From Leguminivora glycinivorella (taxonomy: Eukaryota; Arthropoda; Insecta; Lepidoptera; Tortricidae), in NCBI RefSeq assembly GCF_023078275.1, contig NC_062981.1, forward strand, positions 17,228,846 through 17,292,845: 64,000 nucleotides of DNA, written 5' to 3'. Below the pieces are notes generated by a model that had not been told where the DNA came from, did no database searches, and was given only the letters and a program-made list of their open reading frames with translations. The translations under genes and the position numbers were made by a program. Shown piece after piece: positions 46,201 to 58,200 of the stretch (position 1 is the stretch's first letter; the number at the start of each line of letters is the position of its first letter).

Positions 46201-49200
46201 TGAAGGTAATTTTATAGTCGGAAGCCGAATTGGACAATGGACAGGTACATGAGAACTGTCGTTTGTATGAATAGAACCTTCGGCCCGAGAAATAGCTGTA
46301 GCATATTTAGTAGTCACTGGTTGGTTAGACTCAAGTATCAATTGTGACAATGAAATCAACCTTATGATGGAATCTTCAACTTGTTCCCGCTCTAATAGCT
46401 GATCGGCTAAGTTGATGTCATCCAAAGTTTCAATTTCTGACTGCACTTCATCAAATTGAGATAGTAATTCTTGAAATCGACCTAGTTTAAGTTGGAGTTC
46501 ACCGAATAAAGCCTTAGTGAAATTCTCCGTCGAAATCGCCTTTATAGTGTCAATATATTTTTCAAATAAAGTAACTTTTGCCTTTATAGTGCCGCGCTTG
46601 CGAACTAACGGCTTTAGTTTGTCAGACATTTTGTAAAATTAACTATATTTGCATTAGTAATTATACTGAGAAACTGGCACAAATAAATTGAACAGAAAGT
46701 ACTAAGAATAAATTGAAATTCAAACCGTGTAAGCCACCGTATTAAACAAGTGGCAAATGGGAGAGCTGTCTGCATGCAGTGATGCTGATATCCTCGCGAT
46801 CAAGCGGATGAACTACGCAGATAGCCAGCTTACACCCGTATCTCCGGAAAAATCTTGAAGGCATCATATAGCTATTATTCCCTGAAAATTATAATGACGC
46901 TAAAACAGAGTACGATAATATGCTATATTTTGCTTTATTTCGTTTAAAATTAATTCCGAAAAATATGTAATTTATTGAACTAATTTTCCTGGACTATTCT
47001 TATACTCACTGGACTATTTTTAATTCATTGGACTAAATTTTAACTCATTGGTCTATTTTGAAATTTGAATAAAAATTGTTGTAAATATAAATAAAATGGA
47101 TTTCTAGTTGTTATAGTTAGTAAGGTATCGTAGTATTTGTAATGTTTTAAGTAAATTGTAAGGGTACAACCTTGAGCAGGATCGAGGCAACCTTGAAAAA
47201 CGTGTAAGTGATTAAGTTAGTTATTGAAAGACTCCACGCCAGGGTTTCCTTTCCGTCCTTTGTAGCTCTGTTGTCCTTTTATTGTTTTAGCCGGACTCCG
47301 GGATTCCGCTCGATTCCTTGATCCGATGCTCCGTATTTAAAGGTACTTGTTCATGAAACGTAGGGTCACCATATGTTCACGCCAGTAATTGACTTAAGGT
47401 GCGTGAACTTGTATTAATTATTTGTATTGTTGTAATAAAATTAGCATCTTGTAAAATTAAGACATATATTTAGAATCATAGAACATTTGACACTGACAAA
47501 TAAAAATTATATTCTTCTTGACTGACTTATTGTATTTAAAGGTTATAAAAAGGTTAGATCGCTAACAGGGGGTGCTGATTCCAAAATTAGTGACCAATTT
47601 GGAATCTGACATTGCTGACTGTCACTTTGACACAAAAGTCGTCATGGGTGTCGTCAAATAGGTATCCGGAGGTGTTTGAAAACTAATGACCAATTTGGAA
47701 TCTGACACTGTTGACTGTCACTTTGACACAAAAGTGATCATGGGTGTCTTCAAATAGGTTTCCATGGGTACTGATCTCAATATTAATGATCAATTTGGAA
47801 TCTGACATTGCTGACTGTCACTTTGACATAAAAGTCGTTATGGGTGTCGTCAAATAGGTTTCCAGGGGTACTGTGCAATGTCAGGTTCCAAATCGGTCAT
47901 TACTTTTTAAATCATTTCATTAATTTTGGAATCAGTACCCCTAAAAACTATTTGACTACACCCATGATTCCTTTTGTGTCAAAATGACAATTAGCACTGT
48001 GAGATTCCAAAATAGTCGTTAATTTTGGAATCAGCACCCCCGGAAACCTTTTTGACGACACCCATGACGACTTTTGTGTCAAAGTGACAGTCAGCAATGT
48101 CAAGATTCCAAATCGGTCATTAATTTTCAAATCAGCACCTCCGGAAACCTATTTGACGACACCCATGATGAATTTTGTGTCAAAGTGACAGTCAGCAATG
48201 TTAGATTCCACATTGGTCATTATTTTTGGAATCAGCACCCCCTAAAACCTATTTTACGACACCCATGATGACTTTTGTGTCAAAGTGGCAGTCAGCAATG
48301 TTAGATTACACATTGGTCATTATTTTTGGAATCAGCACCCCCTAAAACCAATTTTACGACACCCATGACGACTTTTGTGTCAAAGTGACAGTCAGCAATG
48401 TCAGATTCCACATTGTTCATTAATTTTGGAATCAGCACCCCCGCAAACCTATTTGACGACACCCATGACGACTTTTGTGTCAAAGTGACAGTCAGCAATG
48501 TCAGATTCCACATTGGTCATTAATTTTGGAATCAGCACCCCTAAAACCTATTTTACGACACCCATGACGACTTTTGTGTCAAAGTGACAGTCAGCAATGT
48601 CAGATTCCACATTGTTCATTAATTTTGGAATCAGCACCCCCGCAAACCTATTTGACGACACCCATGACGACTTTTGTGTCAAAGTGACAGTCAGCAATGT
48701 CAGATTCCACATTGGTCATTAATTTTGGAATCAGCACCCCTAAAACCTATTTTACGACACCCATGACGACTTTTGTGTCAAAGTGACAGTCAGCAATGTC
48801 AGATTCCACATTGTTCATTAATTTTGGAATCAGCACCCCCGCAAGCCTATTTGACGACACCCATGACGACTTTTGTGTCAAAGTGACAGTCAGCAATGTC
48901 AGATTCCACATTGGTCATTAATTTTGGAATCAGCACCCCCTAAAACCAATTTTACGACACCCATGACGACTTTTGTGTCAAAGTGACAGTCAGCAATGTC
49001 AGATTCCACATTGTTCATTAATTTTGGAATCAGCACCCCCGCAAACCTATTTGACGACACCCATGACGACTTTTGTGTCAAAGTGACAGTCAGCAATGTC
49101 AGATTCCACATTCGTCATTAATTTTGGAATCAGCACCCCCTAAAACCTATTTTACGACATCCATGATGACTTTTGTGTCAAAGTGACAGTCAGCAATGTC

Positions 49201-52200
49201 AGATTCCAAATCGGTCATTAATTTTTAAATCAGCACACCCGAAAACCTATACTCGTGGTATATGCACTTGAAATGTGAAAGTGAAAATACTAGAATGACA
49301 TGTAAACCACGAAGTTGTATAGTCATATTGTTCATTGGTATTGGTGACCACCATCTGGCTCCATCATCAGACCCTGAGCACCACCTTGAAGTAATTAGAA
49401 TTGTATTTGTCTTATTTTATCATCATATTAAGAGCGCTTTCAAAAAATCTGCTTGCTCGCATTTCGACGCCGGCGGCGCTGGCGTGCGCCTGTGTGCAGA
49501 CGCACACTATAACCAGAAGCATAACGATTGTAGCCTGCGGTACAGACATAGCGTGCGATCCTCTTCGAACCAACCTTACGTACGGCTAGAGCGAAAGGGA
49601 TAGCATTCATGGTCGGTACCGCCACGCCGTCAGTAGCGTTGCGGACTAACCATTATTGATACTTGCGTAAAAACACCACCATATATATTACATATTTGCA
49701 TACATGATTTCGTGCATAAATACTTGACCTTTTAGTTTAATTATTAAACTTATCACAGTTTTTTTTATTAAAACGTGTGTAGCCTTGGAAGAAATAAATT
49801 AAAAAACTTTTATAATATAATAAATTGTGTATATAATATTGTCTTCTGTCACCGCGATAGTTACTCATGAAATAAATTTATGGAATCAGATTATATCGCG
49901 TATAATGAATATAATCCGTTTTCTTAGTTTTATTTCATTTTGTATATGATATGTTTTCTAGGTTCTTTTCGGTGAAGGAAAACATCGTGAGGAAACCGGA
50001 CTTATTCCAATAAGGTCTAGTTTACCCTTTGGGTTGAAAGGTCAGTTGGCAGTCGCTTTCGTAAAAACTAGTGCCTACGCCAAATCTTGGGATTAGTTGT
50101 CAAAGTGGACCGCAGGCTCCCATGAGCCGTGGCAAATGCCGGGATAACGCAAGGAAGATGATGATGTTTTCTAGGTACATATACAGAGTGGGGCCTGTAA
50201 CAAAGGCGAAGAATTGAACTCTAGGCTATTCTCCTTATACTGATCAACATTTGTTCGGCGACTTTTAAAAATAACTTGTATTTTGATTTTTATCACCCTT
50301 GAAAGTTTTTTCTAAGAGGTAATGTATTGCGAATTCTGTTAAGTCTAAAGTGTGACAGACAACGTCAATGACAACAATAATGGCGTACATTGAAGCTAAT
50401 ATTTATTTTGTATGAAAAATTAAAAATTTAAAGACTTCATAATTTTTAAAAGTCACTGAATAAATGTTGATCAGTATAAGGAGAATAGCCTACAGTTCAA
50501 TTCTTCGCCTTTGTTACAGGCCTCACTCTGTATATAATGGAACTAAGATCGGTTTTCTTTAATTTTAAGTAGTTTTTTTTTATATTTAAAATGTGTTTTT
50601 AGGGTTTCGTAGTCAACTAGGAACCCTTATAGTTTCGCCATGTCTGTCTGTCTGTCCCTCCGTCCGTCCGTCCGTCCGCGGATAATCTCAGTGACCGTTA
50701 GAACTAGAGAGCTGAAATTTGGTACCAATATGTATATCAGTCACGCCGACAAAGTGCAAAAATAAAAAGTGGAAAAATGTTTTATTAGGGTACCCCCCCT
50801 ACACGTAAAGTAGGGAGTGTTTTTTTTTTCATTTCAACCCTAACGTATGATTTATTGTTGGATAGGTATTTAAAAATGAATTACTGAAATCGTTTTTTGA
50901 TAATATTAATATTTTCGGGAATAATCGCTCCTAAAGGAAAAAAAAGTGTGTCCCCCCCTCTAACTTTTTAACCATATATTTAAAAAATATTTAAAAATCA
51001 CAAAAGTAGAACTTTATAAACTTTCTAGGAAAACTGTTTTGAACTTGATAGGTTCTGTAGTTTTTGAAAAATATGGAAAACTACGGAAGAGCCGAGCGGC
51101 TATTTACCAACGCGGCTTTAAAAACCGGCCGAGAGCGTGTCGAGCCACGCTCTCGGCCGGTTTTTAAATATTATGTTGTTTTAATTGCATGGAGCACAGG
51201 AAGGTCCACATCTATGTATTAGTTTTTTGTAAGGAAATACAACTCTACACTACGCCTACCTGCTTTAGTTGACTGTTGACACACTGAGACAGTGGATGCG
51301 CCAGAGTATAAAAGAGTGATTACCATCTCTTGTCAAAGATCTTGTTGAGACGAATCAAACGAACCCAAACACGAAGTGGTTTCAAGACCTGGTCGTGGAA
51401 TACTCTTGACTACCTTCCAGCTTCATCATCAGATCCTGGGTACCATCTCTTGTCAAAGATTTTGTTGAGACGAATCAAACGAGCCCCAACACAGAAGAGT
51501 TTCAAGACCTGGTTGTTGAATACTCTTGACTACCTTCCGGCTTCACCATCAGATCCTGGGTACCATCTCTTGTCAAAGATTTTGTTGAGACGAACCAAAC
51601 GAGCCCAAACACGGAGTGGTTTCAAGACCTGGTTGATGAATTCTCTTGACTACCTTCCAGCTTCATCATCAGATCCTGGGTACCATCTCTTGTCAAAGAT
51701 CTTGTTGAGACGAACCAAACGAGCCCAAACACGAAATGCTTTCAAGACCTGGTTGATGAGAACTCATGACTACCTTCCGGCTTCATCATCAGATCCTGGG
51801 TACCATCACCTCTTGTCAAATATCTTGTTGAGGCAAATCAAACGAGCCCAAACACGAAATGGTTTCAAGACCTGGTTGATGAGAACTCATGACTACCTTC
51901 CGGCTTCATCATCAGATCCTGGGTACCATCACCTCTTGTCAAAGATCTTGTTGAGGCGAATCAAACGAGCCCAAACACGAAATGGTTTCAAGACCTGGTT
52001 GATGAGAACTCATGACTACCATCTGACTTCATCATCAGATCCTGAGTACCATCTATTGTCAAAGATTTTGTTGAGACGAGTCAGTAACCTAAAATGATAT
52101 TCAATAATAAATAATACTTACTAAAAATATAAGTCAAGTTAATTAGTTAGTTACCAAAGTCGTCAACCCAAGGATCAAAGTTTTCGGTCGCAGTATACAT

Positions 52201-55200
52201 GCAACAGTACAGCCAAACACGCACACAAGTGCGGTTTTGGACACGGCGGGTGCCGCACACAATGACAAAATAACTTCGCGATCGTCGAGCCGCGTGCGGA
52301 GCGGACTAACATACGTCCTGCCTCTACAAGCTCTGCCGCGGTACTGACATCGCAAGCACGCGTAACCGGTAATAAGGAGGCATTTTTAAAAAATCGACAA
52401 AAATATTAAATTGCAATTAATAGAAAACTTTTGCATAAAATCTGTTTGAGTAAGCGTTGCAGATTATTTTTATATTAAAACTACTTCAAAAACACGTAAG
52501 TTTTCGAAGAAATTGACACTTATTCTGAGGTGATTTCTGAAACAAATTGGATTCATCATATCCTCATTTACTCTATTCTAAAGCCTTATAACAAAGAAGT
52601 AGTCTCAGAAGATTGTAGTACAGGATATACATAATACAAATTTACCACTTGAAGCATTCAAAACTATCCAAATTTTACAAATTAGACGGACTAAGTCAGC
52701 ACTTTTCGCGGGTTTTCCTAAACATGCACCAGAAAAAAAATCATAATTAATTAAGTGAGTTAGTTTTTAAAAATCCAGTCTCACAACATATAAGTTAAGA
52801 AGATGTCCTAATCGAATCCTGAACTTTATAAGTCTTTTAGATGACGGAAAGTGTAGCATTTTGCCGACTAAAACTATCAATTTTACATTATTACGACGTT
52901 TTCGTTGAATGCCCTCTTAATATATACTTTACTCTAATACTTATCATATAACAAAAGCAAATATTTGGGATGGGATCTACTTTTATAATTATTACTTTAA
53001 TTTTTTAAATAAATTTTAACATAATTGATATTATTTCGCGCTATATTCTCGTATTTTCGTACAAAATAATGTTTATTAGAAACCAAAAGTTTATATCGAG
53101 ATAGTAGATTGTGGTTGTTATCAAAATTCCATAGAAAGGATCAAGATTGTTTTGTCCATTATTGTAGTGCGAGCGAGTGATAAGACGTGCTAGAAAGGGT
53201 CGGCATATTGGGCTCGCGCGGCGGGTAAAATACCTAATTTCGCCCGACGCCGAAATGTTATAACGCTCTTAATAAAAATTAATTTTAGTATGGGTTAGCA
53301 CATTGTTACTGGTGAATTCTCAATATAACTTGAGACTCCAGTGCCGTTACAAGATGTAATAGTCTGTCGGTAGATGGCGCTAGACGTCACCCTAAGACGT
53401 GTGTACAAAAAGGAAAGGCATGGAAAGATTTGCGAAGTCCGGCGTGGCTTCCGTAGCTCAATTGGTAAGAGCATTGCACGGATTGCAAAAATGGTGCGGG
53501 TTCAAGTCCCGCCGGAAGCGTAAATTTTTCCATTTTTTCCTTTAATATAAAAATGTTTAGAATCGTTAGCAGACGTTTCTGCTTAATAAAAAAAAAAAAA
53601 AAATAATAATAATTTCAGGTATGTAATGCTTAAACTGTGGTTGAATAGCCGGGTCCACACTGGCCGTGCGCCTCGCGAAAGTCGCGAGGCAGTGCAAATT
53701 TGCTGGGCAAGATGGCGGCCCTTGGTCAGCTGTTGAAAATAGTTTTGCACGAGAGCACATATTTATTGCCGTGAATCGTGAATGATGAATGATTTACTTT
53801 CCTTTTTAACCCCCGACGCAAAAACGACGGGGTGTTATAAGTTTGACGTGTCTGTCTGTGTGTGTGTCTGTCTGTCTGTCTGTGGCATCGTAGCTCCCGA
53901 ACGGATGAACCGATTTCGATTTATTTTTTTTTTGTTTGAAAGCTGAGTTAGTCGGGAGTGTTCTTAGCCATGTTTTATGAAAATCGGTCCACTATGTCGC
54001 GGTTGGGGGTTTTTTCAAAATTTTAATTTTGTGGTAAGGTTATTAATTCTTAAACAAAAGAAAATACGAGAACCACGAATTACGTGCCACGGAAATAAAT
54101 AAGTGCAGAACTATTTTGAACTGCAGATCGAGGGCAGCCATCTTGCGGAGCAAATTTGCTCGGGCGAGGTAAACCCGGCTAATTCATTAGAAAAAAAATG
54201 TCTGCGGCGTCCACCACAATTTGCTTCTAGAATAATGGAGATTTTAAATGTTTTTTTTTTTACAGTCTCACAGCATCCCGCCTCCGACAAACACAGATGA
54301 AGATACACAGTTGTCGCGCCAGAGAAGGACCTCGGCTAGATTCAACAAAAAGGCTAACGTAAGACTCATTTCTCACTATATTAGGTTACTGGACACTTGA
54401 GGCACAGTATAAAGAGTACTATCGTACAGTATGGCCACTCCCGCTCCCCGCTGAAAGTGCCGCCCACCCCCTCTCGGCTACCCCACAGTTACCGCCTGTC
54501 AAAAACGCGAACAGTCGACCTGTCATATTTCACTCGTACAAGCATAGTACGCGTTCACCTACTCGAGATTAGACTGTGTGCTAGGAACGCGCCTCTTTCA
54601 TATATTTGATCGCCAGTGTTCGAGGTGTGTTTGAGGTCTATAGCAAATTTGCAAACCTTACCATTACCACAATGTCCACAGTGCTGACTAGGGATAAAGG
54701 AAACATAAAACTCACTGTCTTGGACAAGCTCGAGAGCTAGGCCACACACCAATTGAGCAAGTTGGTAGTGAATATTTGTACCCGTCATTTCCTCCTCCTC
54801 CCCACATCTAGCGTCTCGCGAGCGTAGCGTCAGGCTAACTGTATGGAAAAAGACGCCGCGTCGACGTCGCGCCGACGTTACGGCTCAGCCACGACATTGG
54901 TCTAAGCGCGGCAGCGGTAAGCGGCGGCCATACATTGGAGCGAGACACTGCGATGGGACTTTTCATTCGCACGTATGGCTGCCGCTCACCGCTGTCGCGC
55001 TTAGACCAATGTCGTGGCTGTACATACAGTTGGTCCGACACTACGCTCGCGAGACGCTAGATGTGGGAGGCCCTAAATTTCCACTATACGGTTCCGTTGC
55101 AGTAGTTTGCTACGCAAAGAGTTTACCGTTTTTTTTTATCAGGATGCCACAGAATCAGATTCGGATGCGGATAACAACCAGACAGTGATAGAAAAGAAGC

Positions 55201-58200
55201 CACCTGCGGATGAAGATGAGAATGCGAATATGGACACGAGTGAAGTCAAGAAGGAGGAGGCATCCGAGCCGGCAGAAAACGGACAGGATAGTGAGAGGTT
55301 TGTACCGGAATTTAATTTTTCATTAAAATTAAAATTAAAATTTTTAAACCTCAGTTTTGACAATTTGGCCCATATTTCTAGCTTGATATGTGTTAAAATG
55401 TCAATTATTAATATTCGCGCCATCTAGCCGAGCGTTCCCCAAAGGTGTATCGCCATCTAGGCCACCGTAGCTTTTTCTATATGGTTCTGAGGTACGTTTT
55501 TTTCTTCGACTAGCTGTCTATACGGAGTTACATATGTCTTTGGTACAGTAGTACACCGAGAGAGCGAGAGACAAATTGTGCATATGGCGTACAGTAACGC
55601 TTGATCGTATTAGCCGAGAGCTGATCGGCCGTTTTTGCGCGCTCTCGGTCCGAGTCAGTCGGTTCTTGTGGTTCAGATCTTGATAAAAGTAAAGCTTCAA
55701 TTCAAATGGCCTGATTTGCAACCCAACAAAAACTTTTATAAGGTACAGCGGGGTAAATCTCGACTGGAGGGCAATTATAACTGATCCATTTTCTCCATTA
55801 TTACAATATGATATATATGATGTTGAGTTCTACATGTATCTACTGAGCACGCCTACCATATAATAACCGGTGGACACTCTATTTAATAATGCAAACATTG
55901 TAAAATATGCAAAAATGCACCAGTTTCATTTGCCCCCAGTCGATATTGGCCCCGCTGTACCTTAGGCAGTTATACAAGTTGCAGTCGGGATGCAGACCGT
56001 TCGTATCTCTGTCCGTATAACCTAAGTCCTGACTAAGGACTAAATAAGCTAATTTATATATTTCAAGACAATGAAGGAAACACCTAAATGATTATAAACA
56101 TATGATGTTTTGGACAGAATCCTTATCAGGAACTTCCTGTTCTTTTTTTTTATAGCAATCAAGGCCCCGCTCGATCCACCAGAGGGCGCGGTCGGCGCAG
56201 GCAAAAGAAAGAGGATAGCCAACAAGACACAGGTATACAAACTTTTCTCTTTGGAATTTATGGTCTATGCTTCTTGTCATGAGTGTCATGACAGGTTGTC
56301 ACTTTTGAAACTTCATTGTAAATATTTATTTGTAAATTCTGTTTGTATTTTTATGTTTTTTTATTTCGTTTTGTGTAATGTCCTAAATGTTTAGTTAGTA
56401 TTTGGTGTTACAGAGTGCCTAGTTTAAGTTTTCGCTAACAAACTTATACCTTACGTTTCCCCCAATGTGTTTTGAAAAATGATTAAAAATATCATATTTA
56501 CAGTCTTTAAAATTAATATGATACGTTTGGTGAAAAGGGTCTAATAATCTTCAGGTGTGTACAACATACTAAAACTATGTATTTAGTTTGGGATAACATA
56601 GATTTATTACAAAATGGATATTGAAATGGGATTGTAACAAAAAATTCATTCATAATTTTTAGTTTTATGAAGCGTGGGGAGCATTTGTCAGAACACTCCT
56701 TTAGCTCAGTACACTCCTTTTTGCTGGTTACTTAACACAGCAAAAAGGAGTGTATAAGTTTCTGATGCGATGGCAACGCGCATGTGACACTGCTTGAGTT
56801 GCGGGCGTCCATAGATTACGGTGACCGCTTTCCATCAGGCGGACCATTCGCTTGTTTGCCACCGACGTAGTATAAAAAAATCCCGATTTTCAATGCCCAC
56901 CACATCACTTGAATAACCCGAGTAACAAACGGGCGGTTTCCATAGTGACGGAGTCCTCATCGGAGTCCAGCTCGGAGCTGACGCTGCGGCGCGCCCCGCG
57001 GCGCTCCACGCGCTCGCGGCAGCCCAAGCCAGCCTTCGTGCAGATCGCTCAGCGGGAGACGCGCGGCCGAGGTCAGTGCGGACTTAACCTACACACTAAC
57101 TGCCACTCTCCCCTAGGATCTAAGGATCACACATCGATACTAGTGTCATCAAGAGTTGTCCCTGCGGCACTCCACGCGCTACGCCGCCAAGGTCAGTCCA
57201 GACTTAAACACAACCTAGTCAGTAACTTACACTTTTAGGGCAGAAGCAACTTCTCGCATCCTTCTAGGAGTCATCAACCGACACTAGAGTATAGTGACGT
57301 CATCAGAGTCAGCGCTCCACCGGCTAGCGGGAACATCTTCGTGCAAATCCCTCCGCCCGCTCCCGGCAGCCAAAGCCGGCCTTCGTACAGATCGGTCTTC
57401 GGGTGACCCGCGGCCGAGGTCGGTAGTGCGACACTAGTGTACAGCCACAGAATATATAAAAGTACAAGTAAAGGTACAGCTCGCGACAGCAAATTCGCAG
57501 TAAGTAATATGTATGTCAGCATATCGGGCTATGTGTACAAAATCTAATTTTTTGTGTACTATGTGCTATTGTGTGCTATTGCATTTAACCCTATATAATA
57601 AGAATTTGGTGACATGCCTGACTTAAAAGAATGACTAGTACCAAAACTAAAAAAAAACAATGATCGAAAAAAAAATGCTTGCACGAACGTACCCCCTACA
57701 AGAAGGCTTTGTGTGTGTTTTAGACTAGATTGTGTGTTGTTAAACCCAAACGTATATAACCACAAGCATGCCCGGTGAAGGCTAAAATACTGCATGTATA
57801 TCATACATGTTTCAACAATGGACCTTCATTTTGCGACCATATTCGACATATATTTTAAAATCTATAAATTAGTGCGCTTCGTTACACATCAACTAGTTAG
57901 TACATTATTTTCTAATCAAATGAATTAGTATACTCTTTTATCATGCAACTCTCTTCGCAATCAATGTTTGATCGTCAAAAAGGTCGAGTGATGCTATAAT
58001 ATACTTACAGCCCAATATAAACTAATGAAAAAGATATCAATCTGACGAAGTTATCAATGATGCCCGCCGTAGGCATAGCGCTTAAAGGATTGCAACATTT
58101 TTAGCGCCCTCTAGTCCGCCAACTCTTTTTTATCTGCAATCTGTATTGTAATTTTTATGAATAAAAGTTCTGGAGTTGCGACCCACAGTTAAAATACACT

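Larger units (their letters stand above)
42944..47567 (-). mobile_element. BEL/Pao LTR retrotransposon, internally deleted
   Basis: Two 194-bp LTRs (42944-43137 and 47374-47567) are identical by eye and start TGTTCACG and end CTAACA. The 5-bp target GGGGG is duplicated at 42939-42943 and 47568-47572, as usual for this superfamily. A primer-binding-like TGGTGACCCTACG lies 2 bp inside the right-hand (5') LTR, and a purine tract AAGGAGGGGCAGTA abuts the left-hand (3') LTR. The interior of 4.2 kb holds a gag-protease frame and only the extreme end of pol; reverse transcriptase, RNase H and the integrase core are absent. Identical LTRs imply a recent insertion, so a non-autonomous copy was probably mobilised by a relative. 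Confidence 0.93.
49428..52920. mobile_element. TTAA-flanked element B, diverged relative nested in element A
   Basis: TTAA at 49428-49431 and 52917-52920; ends read TTAAGAGCGCTTTCAAAAAA and, on the other strand, TTAAGAGGGCATTCAACG. Copy 1 of element A shows the empty site (near 3310-3325, with CATATTAATATAATTATACT on the complementary strand). About 780 bp at the right end (52143-52920) align with the 860-bp right end of element A, with many substitutions but shared order, including TAGGAAAACCCGCG and the GC-rich CCGCGGCAGAGCTTG block. The interior holds an RTE tail, a MITE, a hairpin-ended repeat and a minisatellite. No transposase. Confidence 0.8.
40721..53272 (-). mobile_element. TTAA-flanked element A, copy 2, in ATAD2 intron 5
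   Basis: Bounded by TTAA at 40721-40724 and 53269-53272, in inverted orientation to copy 1. The termini match copy 1 over about 860 bp (40721-41580) and about 255 bp (53017-53272). It lacks the Spy-like palindrome, has more satellite, and has been invaded by a BEL/Pao element (42944-47567) and by element B (49428-52920). Without these two it would be about 4.4 kb. It lies wholly in an intron and should be removed by splicing if the flanking signals win over those within it. Confidence 0.82.

Noticed and set aside
51330..52097. 255-residue repeat protein
   Set aside because: Same reason: periods of 120 and 123 bp keep the frame open within a transposon.
54098..54168. Extra ATAD2 exon ending at CGAG|GTAAAC
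   Set aside because: This stretch is one arm of the inverted repeat 53647-54190, and exon 5 joins exon 6 in phase without it.
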